DNA from: CAYMBP01 sp964388745 | GTDB lineage: Bacteria; Babelota; Babeliae; Babelales; RVW-14 | Reading direction: 5' to 3' | Length of the DNA stretch: 64,000 nucleotides | Assembly: GCA_964388745.1 (NCBI GenBank) | Contig: CAYMBP010000004.1 | Span: forward strand, 7,746-71,745 | Part shown: piece after piece, positions 54,775 through 63,778 of the stretch | Position numbering within the stretch: the first letter of the stretch is position 1 | Layout of the letters: each line of letters starts with the position of its first letter | Made by a program: the position numbers and the translations under genes | The notes under the pieces: generated by a model | The model's database searches: none | Told to the model about the DNA's origin: nothing | The model's input: the letters and a program-made list of their open reading frames with translations, nothing else

Positions 54775-54820
54775 GGTATACTACTAAACATGACCACTTT
54801 TAAGTAGTATACCCTTTTTT
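54775..54820 (+). terminator. Terminator-like palindrome just before the flippase gene
   Basis: GGTATACTACT (54775-54785) pairs with AGTAGTATACC (54803-54813), followed by C and six T. It lies 18 bases before the flippase ATG, where a terminator would act as an attenuator. TATACT inside the left arm could instead be a -10 box, making the palindrome an operator. Confidence 0.55.
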
Positions 54821-54838
54821 AGAAAATGGAACGAGCTA

Positions 54839-56221
54839 ATGAATGATCAATCCCTACAAAAAATTGAAAAAAGCTTTCACCGTGGGGTTAAATGGAACAT
54901 CGCTGGAAGTATTATTTATGAAATATTTAAAACAGGGCATTGTCTTTTTTTGTGGAAATTAATTGATCCGATTATGTATGGAAAAGTAGGGAGTCTCTTC
55001 TCAATAATGTACCTTGCCATAAGGCTTGCAGATTTTGGACTTACTTATTCACTTCCTCCATTTGTTAAATCTTTTACAAAAAGTAAAAAGTCGTTTGTTA
55101 ATTTTTTCATTTATCATTCTTTTTTACCTCATACGATACCTGTTATTATAGTTGCTGTTGCAGTAACTTATTGGTACGAAGCACACTTTAATCCTCCTTA
55201 CACGTATCTTCTCCCTTTGCTCATTATTATAGAAACAGCTCGCTCTTTTTTAAGAATGTTTCTTCATACTGTTTTCAAAAGTAAGATTACCGTAATTATA
55301 GAGTTAATTGTTTTCTTTTCATATATATCTTATATTTGGGGGGCACACCTTGTTATTGGCATGCCACTTACTATAAACTTAGTTTTTATCCCTCATCTGG
55401 TAGATTCAATTGTTTCATTAATTTGCTTTTTTATTATTATTAAAAAATATTACAAAAAGCTTCCCGATAAAGAATTTCAAAATCTCTCTTCAAAAGATAT
55501 GAAAAAGCGTATTTTTAGAACAAGAGCGTTTAATTATTTATTGCGATTGAATAGAAATATGTTTACAAGCAATCTACTGACACCACTATTTGCTATTGTA
55601 TATGATCTTGAAGCTGCTGGTATATTTTATTTTGCAAGCTCTATAGCTAACGCTATTCATGCGATCATTCGGTCTGTTGTTAACTTTGCAGGAGGTGGTC
55701 TTTTTGCCCATCTTAAAGACGCTGAAATTTATGATAAAAAAAATGCTTTTAAAGTATTATCTTGCAAAGTAATGTATATTATTATGTCAATAGGGATTTT
55801 TTTCTTGATTAACTATAGAAATATTATTCGCTATGGAAACTCAAGCAGCTCTATTGCGCTTGCTCTTTCTTACTCAATCTTATACTTAATGATTACTGTT
55901 ACTGAATTCTTTTTTTTACTTTATGAGCAGTTTTATATTATTGAAGAAGCAACACAAAGACTTTTTCTATTTAAACTTTTTGAACTAATTTTATTTTATG
56001 GAATAATTTATTTGAAAATAAGTAATTTGACGACTTTAACAACAACCCTAATAACGATAATAATAGTCAGAGTAGTTAATATTTTCATTATTGGAACAGA
56101 TGCCTACCTGAGATGGAATCTTTTTCCTGCGGCCAATTTTAGACACCCATATTTGGCTATTGTCGCATTTTTATCACTTATAACAAGTGCCACTATTAAT
56201 TTTTTTACATCAATTAAATAG
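54839..56221 (+). CDS. Lipid-linked polysaccharide flippase (MATE/Wzx-like)
   Basis: 460 residues with about 12 transmembrane helices; pattern and the helix-1 motif NIAGSIIYEIFKTGHCLFLW resemble polysaccharide-biosynthesis (Wzx/RfbX-type) exporters of the MOP superfamily. Likely moves lipid-linked sugar units across the inner membrane. No glycosyltransferases are nearby. The Shine-Dalgarno is weak (TGGAACGAG). A perfect terminator stem overlaps its stop codon. Confidence 0.72.
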   Translation: MNDQSLQKIEKSFHRGVKWNIAGSIIYEIFKTGHCLFLWKLIDPIMYGKVGSLFSIMYLAIRLADFGLTYSLPPFVKSFTKSKKSFVNFFIYHSFLPHTIPVIIVAVAVTYWYEAHFNPPYTYLLPLLIIIETARSFLRMFLHTVFKSKITVIIELIVFFSYISYIWGAHLVIGMPLTINLVFIPHLVDSIVSLICFFIIIKKYYKKLPDKEFQNLSSKDMKKRIFRTRAFNYLLRLNRNMFTSNLLTPLFAIVYDLEAAGIFYFASSIANAIHAIIRSVVNFAGGGLFAHLKDAEIYDKKNAFKVLSCKVMYIIMSIGIFFLINYRNIIRYGNSSSSIALALSYSILYLMITVTEFFFLLYEQFYIIEEATQRLFLFKLFELILFYGIIYLKISNLTTLTTTLITIIIVRVVNIFIIGTDAYLRWNLFPAANFRHPYLAIVAFLSLITSATINFFTSIK

Positions 56222-56236
56222 TGGCACTTTGTTTTT
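56185..56236 (+). terminator. Rho-independent terminator overlapping the flippase stop
   Basis: AAGTGCCACTATT (56185-56197) pairs with AATAGTGGCACTT (56217-56229), then TGTTTTTT. The stem's right arm contains the stop codon region. Confidence 0.85.
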
Positions 56237-56279
56237 TATGACTGCATGCTTCTCTATTTTCCAGCCATCAGGGCACTAT

Positions 56280-56450
56280 TCAGGCCTTGCACATCACCAC
56301 TAAAGGCTTCTTGTAAGGCTGTAATGAGCTGGGATCTTGATAAGGGACCAAAGCGGTACAATTGTTTTCACCTGAATTTTGCATGTTATATGCAGAAGAA
56401 TGAGAAAGCAAGAGTAGGCATGAAAAAATAAGGACTCTAGAATAAACCAT
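56280..56450 (-). CDS. Small secreted peptide
   Basis: 56 residues. ATG 56450 follows GGAG at six bases; a longer frame to 56462 would swallow that site. Signal peptide VYSRVLIFSCLLLLSHSSA, then a mature stretch of about 36 residues (MQNSGENNCTALVPYQD...) with two Cys and many Pro and Lys. No family. Supported by start context and signal peptide only. Confidence 0.5.
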   Translation of the reverse strand: MVYSRVLIFSCLLLLSHSSAYNMQNSGENNCTALVPYQDPSSLQPYKKPLVVMCKA

Positions 56451-56489
56451 AATAAACTCCATATTTTAATAAAAATTCTAATTTAAAAA

Positions 56490-57173
56490 TTACTTCTTTT
56501 TGATTTGGTTGTTAGCATTAATTTTGTTATTAAGCCTTTCCCACATAGCTTTTGTTGTTGAGCCAATACGCATTATGATATCGCTTTGTACATTGGTCTG
56601 CTGAGGAGCTTGAGAAAGGCTGACCAACGCTTCTGCCGCACTTGTTTGACAAGAAGAAGTGCTCTCAGTCGATTTTTTTGTTACACTTTTCTTTTTTACA
56701 GGTACCTCTTTTTTTTGATGAGGTCTTTCGCTTATCTTTTTAGTTTGCTTTATACTCTTTTCACGGCTAGAAGCCTTTTTCTTTAGTTCCTGACGAGAAA
56801 CATTTATCATGCCACCCTCAGAAAAGGTAGCTGCTGATCCTTTCTCTTTGTGATTCATTGCAACAGTCTTGTTGATATCCTTAATAAGCTGTGAGCGATT
56901 AAAATTAGCAGGGTCCAATGTAAGTCTAATACTGTTTTCTGCATTTTCCTCATTATCTCTTAAAATTTTATTAACAACAGACAGAGTAACGTTGCTTTCT
57001 CTAACCTCAATATCTGATTCAGTCTCAGTGCCCGAATCAGAATCCGTCTCTGTATCCAAATCTGAATGTTCTGAATGTGTTGAATAATCACTATTATTTA
57101 GAATATTATTCATGGTATAGACAGGTAAAAAGAAAGAAAGCATAAAAAAAGAAAAGAATGTTACCTTAAACAT
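56490..57173 (-). CDS. Exported, disordered acidic/lysine-rich protein
   Basis: 227 residues from an ATG with GGAGG five bases upstream; the frame to 57242 adds an unsupported hydrophobic extension. Signal peptide KVTFFSFFMLSFFLPVYT. The mature part begins with an acidic Ser/Thr/Asp/Glu run (DLDTETDSDSGTETESDIE), then becomes lysine-rich (KKKSVTKKSTE) and is probably disordered overall. Divergent from the ankyrin gene. Confidence 0.7.
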   Translation of the reverse strand: MFKVTFFSFFMLSFFLPVYTMNNILNNSDYSTHSEHSDLDTETDSDSGTETESDIEVRESNVTLSVVNKILRDNEENAENSIRLTLDPANFNRSQLIKDINKTVAMNHKEKGSAATFSEGGMINVSRQELKKKASSREKSIKQTKKISERPHQKKEVPVKKKSVTKKSTESTSSCQTSAAEALVSLSQAPQQTNVQSDIIMRIGSTTKAMWERLNNKINANNQIKKK

Positions 57174-57484
57174 AAAGCCTCCAATTTGTAATAAAAAAAC
57201 TGCAACAACAATTGTTATTTCAATTATGAAAATAATATTCATAATAACACCTTCCTCAAACTATTTCAAGCGGGTTTTTTTCTTTGTCTTAAAAAATTGC
57301 ATTTACAAATACCTTGTAGTTCAGGAAACCTTGTAATTGGCACTATTGCAACCTTGGACTACAGAATGGTTATCCCAAAGTAAGTTCGCTGTAACAAGAG
57401 GCTTTTGACAAGCTCACATAAGCCTGATATAAACAATGAGTAGGTTATATAATAGTATTTATATCTAAAATGGAGGCTCCCACA

Positions 57485-59776
57485 ATGATCCAATTTGTAT
57501 TTTTTTTTATTGCCTTGTTTGGTATGACTTCTCTTTTTGGTATGAGCCCGAATTTTAAAGAAGCTCTTGTTGCACAAGCACGAAAAACCTTTAAAAAAAA
57601 GCATCATTCTATTTTTAATAAGAGTGATATCTATTGGGTTACTCTTAACACCATAGTTGATGCAATAAACCCTTTAAGCTCCACTCCCTTTGAAGAAACT
57701 GATGCTTCTTCATTCAAAAAGGCAGTTAGGAATATTGTTGACCTATCAACCAAGGTAAGCAAAGCATACTATGAACAGTATCAATGGCTTCTCAGCAAAT
57801 ACTCTCAAGAAGAAGATAAAGCTTTAAATACTTCAAATACCACAAAAGTACTTCGCTATCTCATGAGGAAAAAGTTCGGCTTGAGTAAAGAATTTGTCTG
57901 TACCTTAAATGCTGATGAAACTCGCCAGATTATTACAAAAAAATGTGAAATTAATCAATGGAAAAAAGAACACGAAGGCAATAGTGAAGAATTTATTAAA
58001 AAAATCACAGCAGGTAAAAGCAGAGACTTAAGAATAGCTGCAAGAGATGGGCACGATAAGCTTGTGCAGCTTCTTATTGATGAATTAACTAATGCCTATG
58101 ATAAAGATAAGGTAGGGTTAGTCAATGCGCTTTTTGATCATGAAGAAAGGCATTTTTATTATAATAACGAAGATAATGCGCTTGAAAATGCATGTGAAAA
58201 TGGGCACTTAAAAGTTATTAAAGTGTTTTTTGAAGCATGTAAGCAGCTTTTCAGAGAGGACACGAAAGAATTGATTGCTCTGTATACAACCGCCCTCCGT
58301 TATGCATCAATGGGAAATCATCTTGATAGTCTACAATTTATTGTTAACGAACTCAAAATCATCTGTGATGATGAGATGAACATTTTTCGTAATGCACTTA
58401 CTTACTTACATAATGCATCTCTCACTTATGCCTGCAGAAATGGTAATACTGAAATAGCTCAGCTACTCATTACAGAGTTGGAGAGAGCTTTTGGGGTTAA
58501 CCAGCATGGATTTATTCATTCTCTCAAAGATGACGGTGATAGTGCGTTACGTCTTGCATTGCGAGGTGGACACTTAGATATTATTTATCTTCTTTATGAC
58601 CGAGCATATGCACAAGAAATAAATTATGACTTTGCGTTTGTTCTTGAAAGCGAGAGAGATTCTTTAATTAATCTTGCAAGAAGACAAGAAAAAAGCAGTA
58701 TTATACCATTTCTTATAGAAAAGCTTTATCAAGACTGTGGTGATAATAAGCAGCGTTTTATTGATATTGTCTCTATTTATAACAACCTGATTCTTCAAGA
58801 GGCAATTCAGCGCAATCAAGAAGAAGTTGTTGAATGCTTGCTTACAAAATTACAAGATGCTTATAATTATATAAATAATCAGAGTGGCTTTGTTAATAGA
58901 ACATCTTATTGCCTTTACTACGCACTCAAGAGTGAAAGCCTTAAGATTATAACGATGTTTATTGAAAAGGTATACAATCATTCTGATTATGGAAGAGAAG
59001 AATTTATTAATCAAATGACGGAGAATGATTGTACACTGCTTAGAACCAATTGTACCAATAAAGAACAAGATAATGAAAAAACTAAGCTCATTTTTGATTT
59101 ACTAGAAAGTGTCTATGGTCCAGAAAGAAGAAGTGAGTTCATTGGTTGCATTGCCAAAACCAGAGTTGCAACAAATTCTGCTAATGAAGGTAACTTAAGT
59201 CTTGTTGAATACTTTATTGATAAAATCAAGGTTAATGGACAATTCAACAAAGAAGAAATTGAGAACGTATTATTACCACATAAATATAGCCTTAAATATG
59301 TTGCATCTCGTCATACTAATATATTTAACTTTATTATTGCGCATCTTAAAGATGCCTACACACAAAACAACGTACAAAATAAAACACGCTTACTTGAAGC
59401 ACTCGAATATGCTCTTGTCTGTTATGCAGAAAAAGCGGTCTATGAAGTGCTGCCTTGTTCAACAGAAGTTGCTTGTGAAAAAATATCTTTAATACTTAAT
59501 GTTTTTGAACAAGTATGCTCAGATCCTCAACAACTTGCACCTTATCTTACTTCTGCGCTATCGGCGGCTGCAGATCGAAAAGCCAATGCAGAAACAATGT
59601 TGCTAATCAATGCCTTAGAAAAGGCATTCGATTCTGATAAAAAAGGCTTTGTTGAAGCACTTAATAAAAGCAAAGCTTCATCTAAGGCGTGTGACAGACT
59701 TAATTTTTCACTTGCAACACAGATAGAGTTAAAAATATTCAAGAGCATATTGAGCCAATTTAATCCATTTAAGTAA
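57485..59776 (+). CDS. Exported ankyrin-repeat protein
   Basis: 763 residues from the ATG that follows GGAGG by eight bases. A signal peptide (IQFVFFFIALFGMTSLFGM) is followed by a helical N-terminal domain containing VLRYLMRKKFGLSKEFV (about 121), then degenerate ankyrin units of about 33 residues and longer: LRIAARDGHDKLVQLLIDEL, ALENACENGHLKVIKVFFEA, LTYACRNGNTEIAQLLITEL, ALRLALRGGHLDIIYLLYD and several less clear ones to the end. Ankyrin proteins are common effectors of intracellular bacteria. TATAAT lies at 57448. Ends at a strong terminator. Confidence 0.85.
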   Translation: MIQFVFFFIALFGMTSLFGMSPNFKEALVAQARKTFKKKHHSIFNKSDIYWVTLNTIVDAINPLSSTPFEETDASSFKKAVRNIVDLSTKVSKAYYEQYQWLLSKYSQEEDKALNTSNTTKVLRYLMRKKFGLSKEFVCTLNADETRQIITKKCEINQWKKEHEGNSEEFIKKITAGKSRDLRIAARDGHDKLVQLLIDELTNAYDKDKVGLVNALFDHEERHFYYNNEDNALENACENGHLKVIKVFFEACKQLFREDTKELIALYTTALRYASMGNHLDSLQFIVNELKIICDDEMNIFRNALTYLHNASLTYACRNGNTEIAQLLITELERAFGVNQHGFIHSLKDDGDSALRLALRGGHLDIIYLLYDRAYAQEINYDFAFVLESERDSLINLARRQEKSSIIPFLIEKLYQDCGDNKQRFIDIVSIYNNLILQEAIQRNQEEVVECLLTKLQDAYNYINNQSGFVNRTSYCLYYALKSESLKIITMFIEKVYNHSDYGREEFINQMTENDCTLLRTNCTNKEQDNEKTKLIFDLLESVYGPERRSEFIGCIAKTRVATNSANEGNLSLVEYFIDKIKVNGQFNKEEIENVLLPHKYSLKYVASRHTNIFNFIIAHLKDAYTQNNVQNKTRLLEALEYALVCYAEKAVYEVLPCSTEVACEKISLILNVFEQVCSDPQQLAPYLTSALSAAADRKANAETMLLINALEKAFDSDKKGFVEALNKSKASSKACDRLNFSLATQIELKIFKSILSQFNPFK

Positions 59777-59828
59777 AAGAGTTCAAGGCGAATGTTAATT
59801 CAGCATTCGCCTTGAACTCTTCATTTTT
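59777..59828 (+). terminator. Strong Rho-independent terminator
   Basis: Perfect 18-bp stem: 59777-59794 with 59804-59821, containing GAGTTCAAGGCGAATG, nine-base loop, followed by CATTTTTT. Ends the ankyrin gene. Confidence 0.9.
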
Positions 59829-60150
59829 TACTCTATAACCATTTTTTTTGGTTATGAACATATCACAATTAGCATTTACAAAAACAGTATAAAATAATAA
59901 GCCCAAAAAAGAGTAGGGTCTATTTCCAGCGGGTCGCCGCTTTTTATTTTTATGTTTTTAAAGATGCATTGAACAACCGAAAACAAGACAAAATATATTA
60001 TTGTAAAATAAATAGCAACGAAACATGAATAAATGAGGATATCGTGAGATGGTTGGATACAAATGCGGTTGTGGTGGTTCGTGCGATTGGTTTTATATGA
60101 TACTCTATATAAACACTACTCTCCCCACTCTCCCTTGTTTCTTTTAAAAG
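59829..60150. other. Intergenic region with a second hairpin and a Cys-rich micro-ORF
   Basis: About 320 bp. AGCGG-GTCG-CCGCT (59928-59941) with five T is a small terminator-like hairpin; TATAAAAT at 59888 could be a -10 for a transcript of about 50 nt, but the -35 is poor. A 32-codon frame at 60049-60147 is listed separately. Confidence 0.45.
60049..60147 (+). other. Possible Cys-rich micro-ORF
   Basis: ATG preceded by GAGGA at about eight bases; 32 codons with YKCGCGGSC near the start. Pattern C-x-C-x3-C could bind metal. Nothing else supports it. Confidence 0.2.
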
Positions 60151-60375
60151 CTATTTCTTTTTTTCTATTGCGTTATTTAATAGGGTAACAATGCGCTCAT
60201 ATATATCTATTGAAAATAGGTGAGTGTCTAGGTTAGGTACATCTTTCGTCTCCAGACGTAATAAGCGTTCAAGTTCATCGCTCGCTAAATCTAAGGCTGT
60301 TTTACCAGAGCTATCTGTTATATGAAGATTTATCTTTGGATGGGATATCATTATTTCTATCCCTTCAAAAAGTCC
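60151..60375 (-). pseudogene. Decayed ankyrin-repeat gene fragment
   Basis: The frame is open from 60375 to 60151 but has no start with a ribosome binding site (first ATG 60351). It reads FEGIEIMISHPKINL then SGKTALDLA, one ankyrin repeat that parallels DGVIALLQSNKINVL ... GKTALQIA in the intact gene just upstream. A second frame upstream (NEKNSKDFLKG) seems to run into it with a frameshift at AAGGACTTTTTG. This looks like the 3' end of a former tandem copy. Confidence 0.55.
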
Positions 60376-60436
60376 TTACTGTTTTTCTCATTAGCTATGA
60401 TGCCATCTGTATCCTCTTCAAGGAATACCTTAATTC

Positions 60437-61345
60437 TTATGAGTGTTTCTTATTCTTTTGTACAGCTTCAGCTTCATCCTCTTCTAGGAGCAATATAATG
60501 CGATTAAGCTTTTGTATGAGATCCTGGTACAGGACATCGTTTCTTCTATCTCGGGCAATCTGTAATGCTGTCTTGCCATCATCGTTAGTAAGTAATACAT
60601 TTATCTTATTGCTCTGCAATAAAGCTATTACTCCATCAACAAGTCCAGAATGAGCTGCAGTCATGAGTGCCGTCTCTTTGGTTATCAAGCCTTGAGCATT
60701 AACATTGATGCGAGGGTCTGCAGAAAGTAGCTTAATAACTTCTGCGTAGCGTTTATTCTTATTAACGTCTGGTATGACACTATACACACTATTTATATAC
60801 GCACCCCTCCATGCAAGAATAAATTGGCGATCTATTCCGCACTCACTATCCATATCAAAAAGAGTCTGCGTATCTTCACCCTCCAAGAGAGCTTTGACAT
60901 TGTAGTAGTATCCATAAGCAATGCACTCTTTTATTAAGTTTGGATAGTTTATCGCAGAAGAAAATCTTTGATTCATCAGCTCCGCTTTTGCCTCCTGAAG
61001 AAAGGTTCTGGCTTTACCATCCTCTCCTACATTAAAATGATCTTCGGCTATCCGCAATTTTTTAGCGATAATTGCGTAATTAGCTGCTTGCTCAAAAGAT
61101 AAATAGCTCCGCTTTCGACAGTAAGTTGCTTCGCATAATTGATATCCATTGCCATGGGATTCTTCAAAAAGTAAAAAGCCTTTATAATAATATAAAGTAT
61201 ATTCCTCAGTAGTTTCGCGAGGATACATTTGCTCTAGAGGTGTAGTAGGTTCCCCATCTAGATTGCGCATTGCCTTAGCTTGGTAAGTAATAGAGCATGC
61301 AAGTAGCGTGAGTAAGCAAGCAGTAGCGATTCTTCTTTTTATCAT
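60437..61345 (-). CDS. Exported ankyrin-repeat protein
   Basis: 302 residues. Signal peptide RRIATACLLTLLACSITYQAKA. N-terminal region of about 100 residues unrecognised (tyrosine-rich, EEYTLYYYKGFLLFEESHGNG), then helical repeats and two or three ankyrin units at the C-terminus: ALMTAAHSGLVDGVIALLQS and TNDDGKTALQIARDRRN. Ends with a charged tail. AAAGGA precedes the ATG. Its last repeat is echoed by the decayed fragment downstream. Confidence 0.8.
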   Translation of the reverse strand: MIKRRIATACLLTLLACSITYQAKAMRNLDGEPTTPLEQMYPRETTEEYTLYYYKGFLLFEESHGNGYQLCEATYCRKRSYLSFEQAANYAIIAKKLRIAEDHFNVGEDGKARTFLQEAKAELMNQRFSSAINYPNLIKECIAYGYYYNVKALLEGEDTQTLFDMDSECGIDRQFILAWRGAYINSVYSVIPDVNKNKRYAEVIKLLSADPRINVNAQGLITKETALMTAAHSGLVDGVIALLQSNKINVLLTNDDGKTALQIARDRRNDVLYQDLIQKLNRIILLLEEDEAEAVQKNKKHS

Positions 61346-61390
61346 AAATAATCCTTTGTTATATAAAATGTTAAAGTAAGTCCTTATAAA

Positions 61391-61545
61391 AACACGTAGT
61401 CGAGCCTGAGTGGCCCCGAAATATCACCCCCTGCCCGTTCCCCCGAGCTCATCATCTCGCGCCCCCCTCCCCCGTAGCCAGGCCACGAAGGCGCAGACGG
61501 AGTGACGTAGCGGTAAATGTAGCAGATGAGCAAGGGTCGGACAAG
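61391..61545. repeat. GC-rich intergenic island
   Basis: Sequence composition jumps: bases 61441-61500 are 44 of 60 G or C, against an AT-rich surround. It is C-rich on the plus strand (runs such as GCCCCCCTCCCCCG) and CpG-containing, with no coding frame. GCTCATC and GATGAGC arms can pair across about 75 bases. Looks like an inserted repeat or a structured RNA; not identified. Confidence 0.5.
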
Positions 61546-61662
61546 AAAAATAATTATTGCTGGAATGAGGGTTGAGAGGAGAAGGCTACAAACTTAACAT
61601 AATATTGAATTACGCGATAAAAAGGGATGTCTAAAGCAGAAAAGAGAAAAATGTGAGTGTGT

Positions 61663-61722
61663 AAGACTAAAATTTTCTACAAAAAGACTTGACATATCTT
61701 CATTAGAAGACTAAAATTTTCT
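61663..61722 (+). promoter_or_regulatory. dnaK promoter with 16-bp direct repeat
   Basis: TTGACA (61689-61694), 17-bp gap, TAAAAT (61712-61717): a near-consensus sigma-70 promoter. AAGACTAAAATTTTCT occurs at 61663-61678 and again at 61707-61722, the second copy overlapping the -10. No CIRCE element was found. Confidence 0.7.
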
Positions 61723-61796
61723 TAAGATCGTCACTCAGGCGATAAAGAGAAAAAACCTGCTATTTATTAGATTAAAATTAATGAAGGGGTACTACC

Positions 61797-63701
61797 ATGG
61801 CAAAAATTATCGGTATCGATTTAGGTACCACAAACTCAGTTGTTTCCTTCATGGAAGGTGGATCACCAAAAGTTATCCCTAACCAAGAAGGTGCCAACAC
61901 CACACCATCTATCGTTGCGTTTTCAAAAGATGGGCAACGTCTAGTTGGATCAATTGCAAAAAGGCAAGCCGTTACCAACCCAGAAAATACCATTTTCTCA
62001 GCAAAAAGATTTATAGGACGCTCCTTTGACAGCCTTACCGAGCAAGAAAAGAAAGTTGTCCCGTATAAGCTCGTTAAAGGTAACAGCGGTGAGATTCTTA
62101 TTGAAGCTCAAGGTAAAAAATTAACTCCTCAAGAAATCTCAGCAGGAATTCTTCAAAAGCTCAAACAAGCGGCTGAAGATTACTTGGGAGAAAAGGTAAC
62201 TCAAGCGGTTGTAACTGTACCAGCTTATTTTAACGACTCACAACGTCAAGCAACAAAAGATGCTGGGTCAATTGCAGGCCTTGATGTAAAGCGAATCATT
62301 AACGAGCCTACAGCAGCAGCTCTTTCATATGGGCTTGATAAAAAAAATAACGAAATCATTGCAGTCTTCGACTTTGGTGGAGGAACATTTGACGTTTCTA
62401 TTTTAGAAGTGGGTGATGGTGTTGTTGAAGTAAAGGCGACCAACGGGGACACTGTTCTTGGTGGTGACAACGTTGATGAAGAAATTATTCACTACATTAT
62501 TGATGAGTTCAAAAAAGATCAATCAGTTGACCTCTCAAAAGATACTATGGCTCTTCAACGACTCAAAGAAGCTGCTGAAAAAGCAAAAATTGAACTTTCA
62601 TCAGTCACCGAAACTGAAATCAATCTTCCATACATCACAGCAGACGCATCTGGCCCTAAACACTTAGTCATGAAACTAAGTCGAGCAAAGCTTGAAGCTC
62701 TTTGTGCTGACATTTTCAAGCGTCTATTTAAACCATGTGATCAAGCACTCAAAGATGCTGGTGTTTCAGCAAGCCAAATTAATGAAGTACTTCTCGTTGG
62801 TGGATCAACTCGTATTCCAAAAATTCAATCAATGGTTAAAGAGTTCTTTGGAAAAGAACCAAACAAGTCAGTTAATCCAGACGAAGTTGTTTCTGTTGGT
62901 GCAGCTATTCAAGGTGGCGTATTGACAGGTGATGTGACCGATGTTCTCTTGCTTGACGTTACTCCACTCTCACTTGGCATTGAAACTATGGGCGGTGTAG
63001 CTACTCGCTTAATCGAGCGAAACACAACCATTCCAACCAAAAAATCACAAGTCTTTTCAACAGCTGAAGATAATCAACCTGCAGTTGATATCAGCGTTGT
63101 TCAGGGTGAGCGTGAGTTTGCAAAAGACAACAAGCTTCTTGGGCACTTTCGGTTAGACGGTATTCCAGCAGCTCCACGCGGTGTTCCTCAAATTGAAGTA
63201 ACCTTTGATATTGATGCAAACGGGATTGTACACGTTTCAGCAAAAGACAAAGGGACTGGCAAAGAACACAAAATTACCATCACCTCCTCATCTGGGCTCT
63301 CAAAAGATGAAGTAGAACAAATGGTTAAAGATGCATCTCTTCACGAAGAAGAAGATAAAAAACGCAAAGAAGTTGTTGAAAAGCGCAATAACCTTGATAG
63401 TACCATTCTTGGTATTGAGAAATCAATCAAAGACAACAAAGAGAAGCTTCCAATGGCAGAAGTCACCACTGCTGAAGCTGCAATTGAAGAAGCAAAAAAG
63501 ACATTGAAAAACGAAGAAGCAACAGCTGAAGAATTGCAAAAAGCATATGATGACCTATTGCAAGCATCACACAAAATTGCTGAACTCATCTATAAAGAGC
63601 AACAAGCACAAGCTCCTCAAGGTGAAAATGCTCAGCAAGAAGGTAGCGAACAATCAAAATCTGAAGATGAAGGCACCATTGATGGTGATTCAATTAGCTA
63701 A
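61797..63701 (+). CDS. dnaK: Molecular chaperone DnaK (Hsp70)
   Basis: 634 residues. ATPase domain begins AKIIGIDLGTTNSVVSFMEG, with EPTAAALSYG, FDFGGGTFDVSIL and the VGGSTRIPKI block; substrate domain contains DVTPLSLGIETMGGV and the NTTIPTKKSQ stretch, followed by the helical lid and an acidic, Gln/Ser-rich tail without the EEVD-like end. Typical DnaK. Start has GAAGGGG upstream. No dnaJ or grpE adjoins; it appears monocistronic with its own promoter and terminator. Confidence 0.98.
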   Translation: MAKIIGIDLGTTNSVVSFMEGGSPKVIPNQEGANTTPSIVAFSKDGQRLVGSIAKRQAVTNPENTIFSAKRFIGRSFDSLTEQEKKVVPYKLVKGNSGEILIEAQGKKLTPQEISAGILQKLKQAAEDYLGEKVTQAVVTVPAYFNDSQRQATKDAGSIAGLDVKRIINEPTAAALSYGLDKKNNEIIAVFDFGGGTFDVSILEVGDGVVEVKATNGDTVLGGDNVDEEIIHYIIDEFKKDQSVDLSKDTMALQRLKEAAEKAKIELSSVTETEINLPYITADASGPKHLVMKLSRAKLEALCADIFKRLFKPCDQALKDAGVSASQINEVLLVGGSTRIPKIQSMVKEFFGKEPNKSVNPDEVVSVGAAIQGGVLTGDVTDVLLLDVTPLSLGIETMGGVATRLIERNTTIPTKKSQVFSTAEDNQPAVDISVVQGEREFAKDNKLLGHFRLDGIPAAPRGVPQIEVTFDIDANGIVHVSAKDKGTGKEHKITITSSSGLSKDEVEQMVKDASLHEEEDKKRKEVVEKRNNLDSTILGIEKSIKDNKEKLPMAEVTTAEAAIEEAKKTLKNEEATAEELQKAYDDLLQASHKIAELIYKEQQAQAPQGENAQQEGSEQSKSEDEGTIDGDSIS

Positions 63702-63737
63702 GTAATTTTTAATTAGCTCAAATACTCTCTCCTTTTA

Positions 63738-63778
63738 AAACCGAGTGCCCAAGGCCATTCCAAGCACTCGGTTTTTTT
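63738..63778 (+). terminator. dnaK terminator
   Basis: AAACCGAGTGC (63738-63748) pairs with GCACTCGGTTT (63764-63774), loop of 15, T run to 63778. It is preceded by ACTCTCTCCTTTT, resembling the pyrimidine tract of the elements at 35.8 and 36.1 kb. Confidence 0.88.

Noticed and set aside
60111..60150. Third copy of the 35.8/36.1 kb small-RNA-like element
   Set aside because: ACTACTCTCC matches, but the rest of the tract diverges and no terminator stem follows.
61441..61480. G-quadruplex on the minus strand
   Set aside because: Long G runs exist, but I do not find four runs of three or more with short loops in strict form.
61680..61796. CIRCE heat-shock operator at dnaK
   Set aside because: No TTAGCACTC-N9-GAGTGCTAA pattern; only CACTC occurs.
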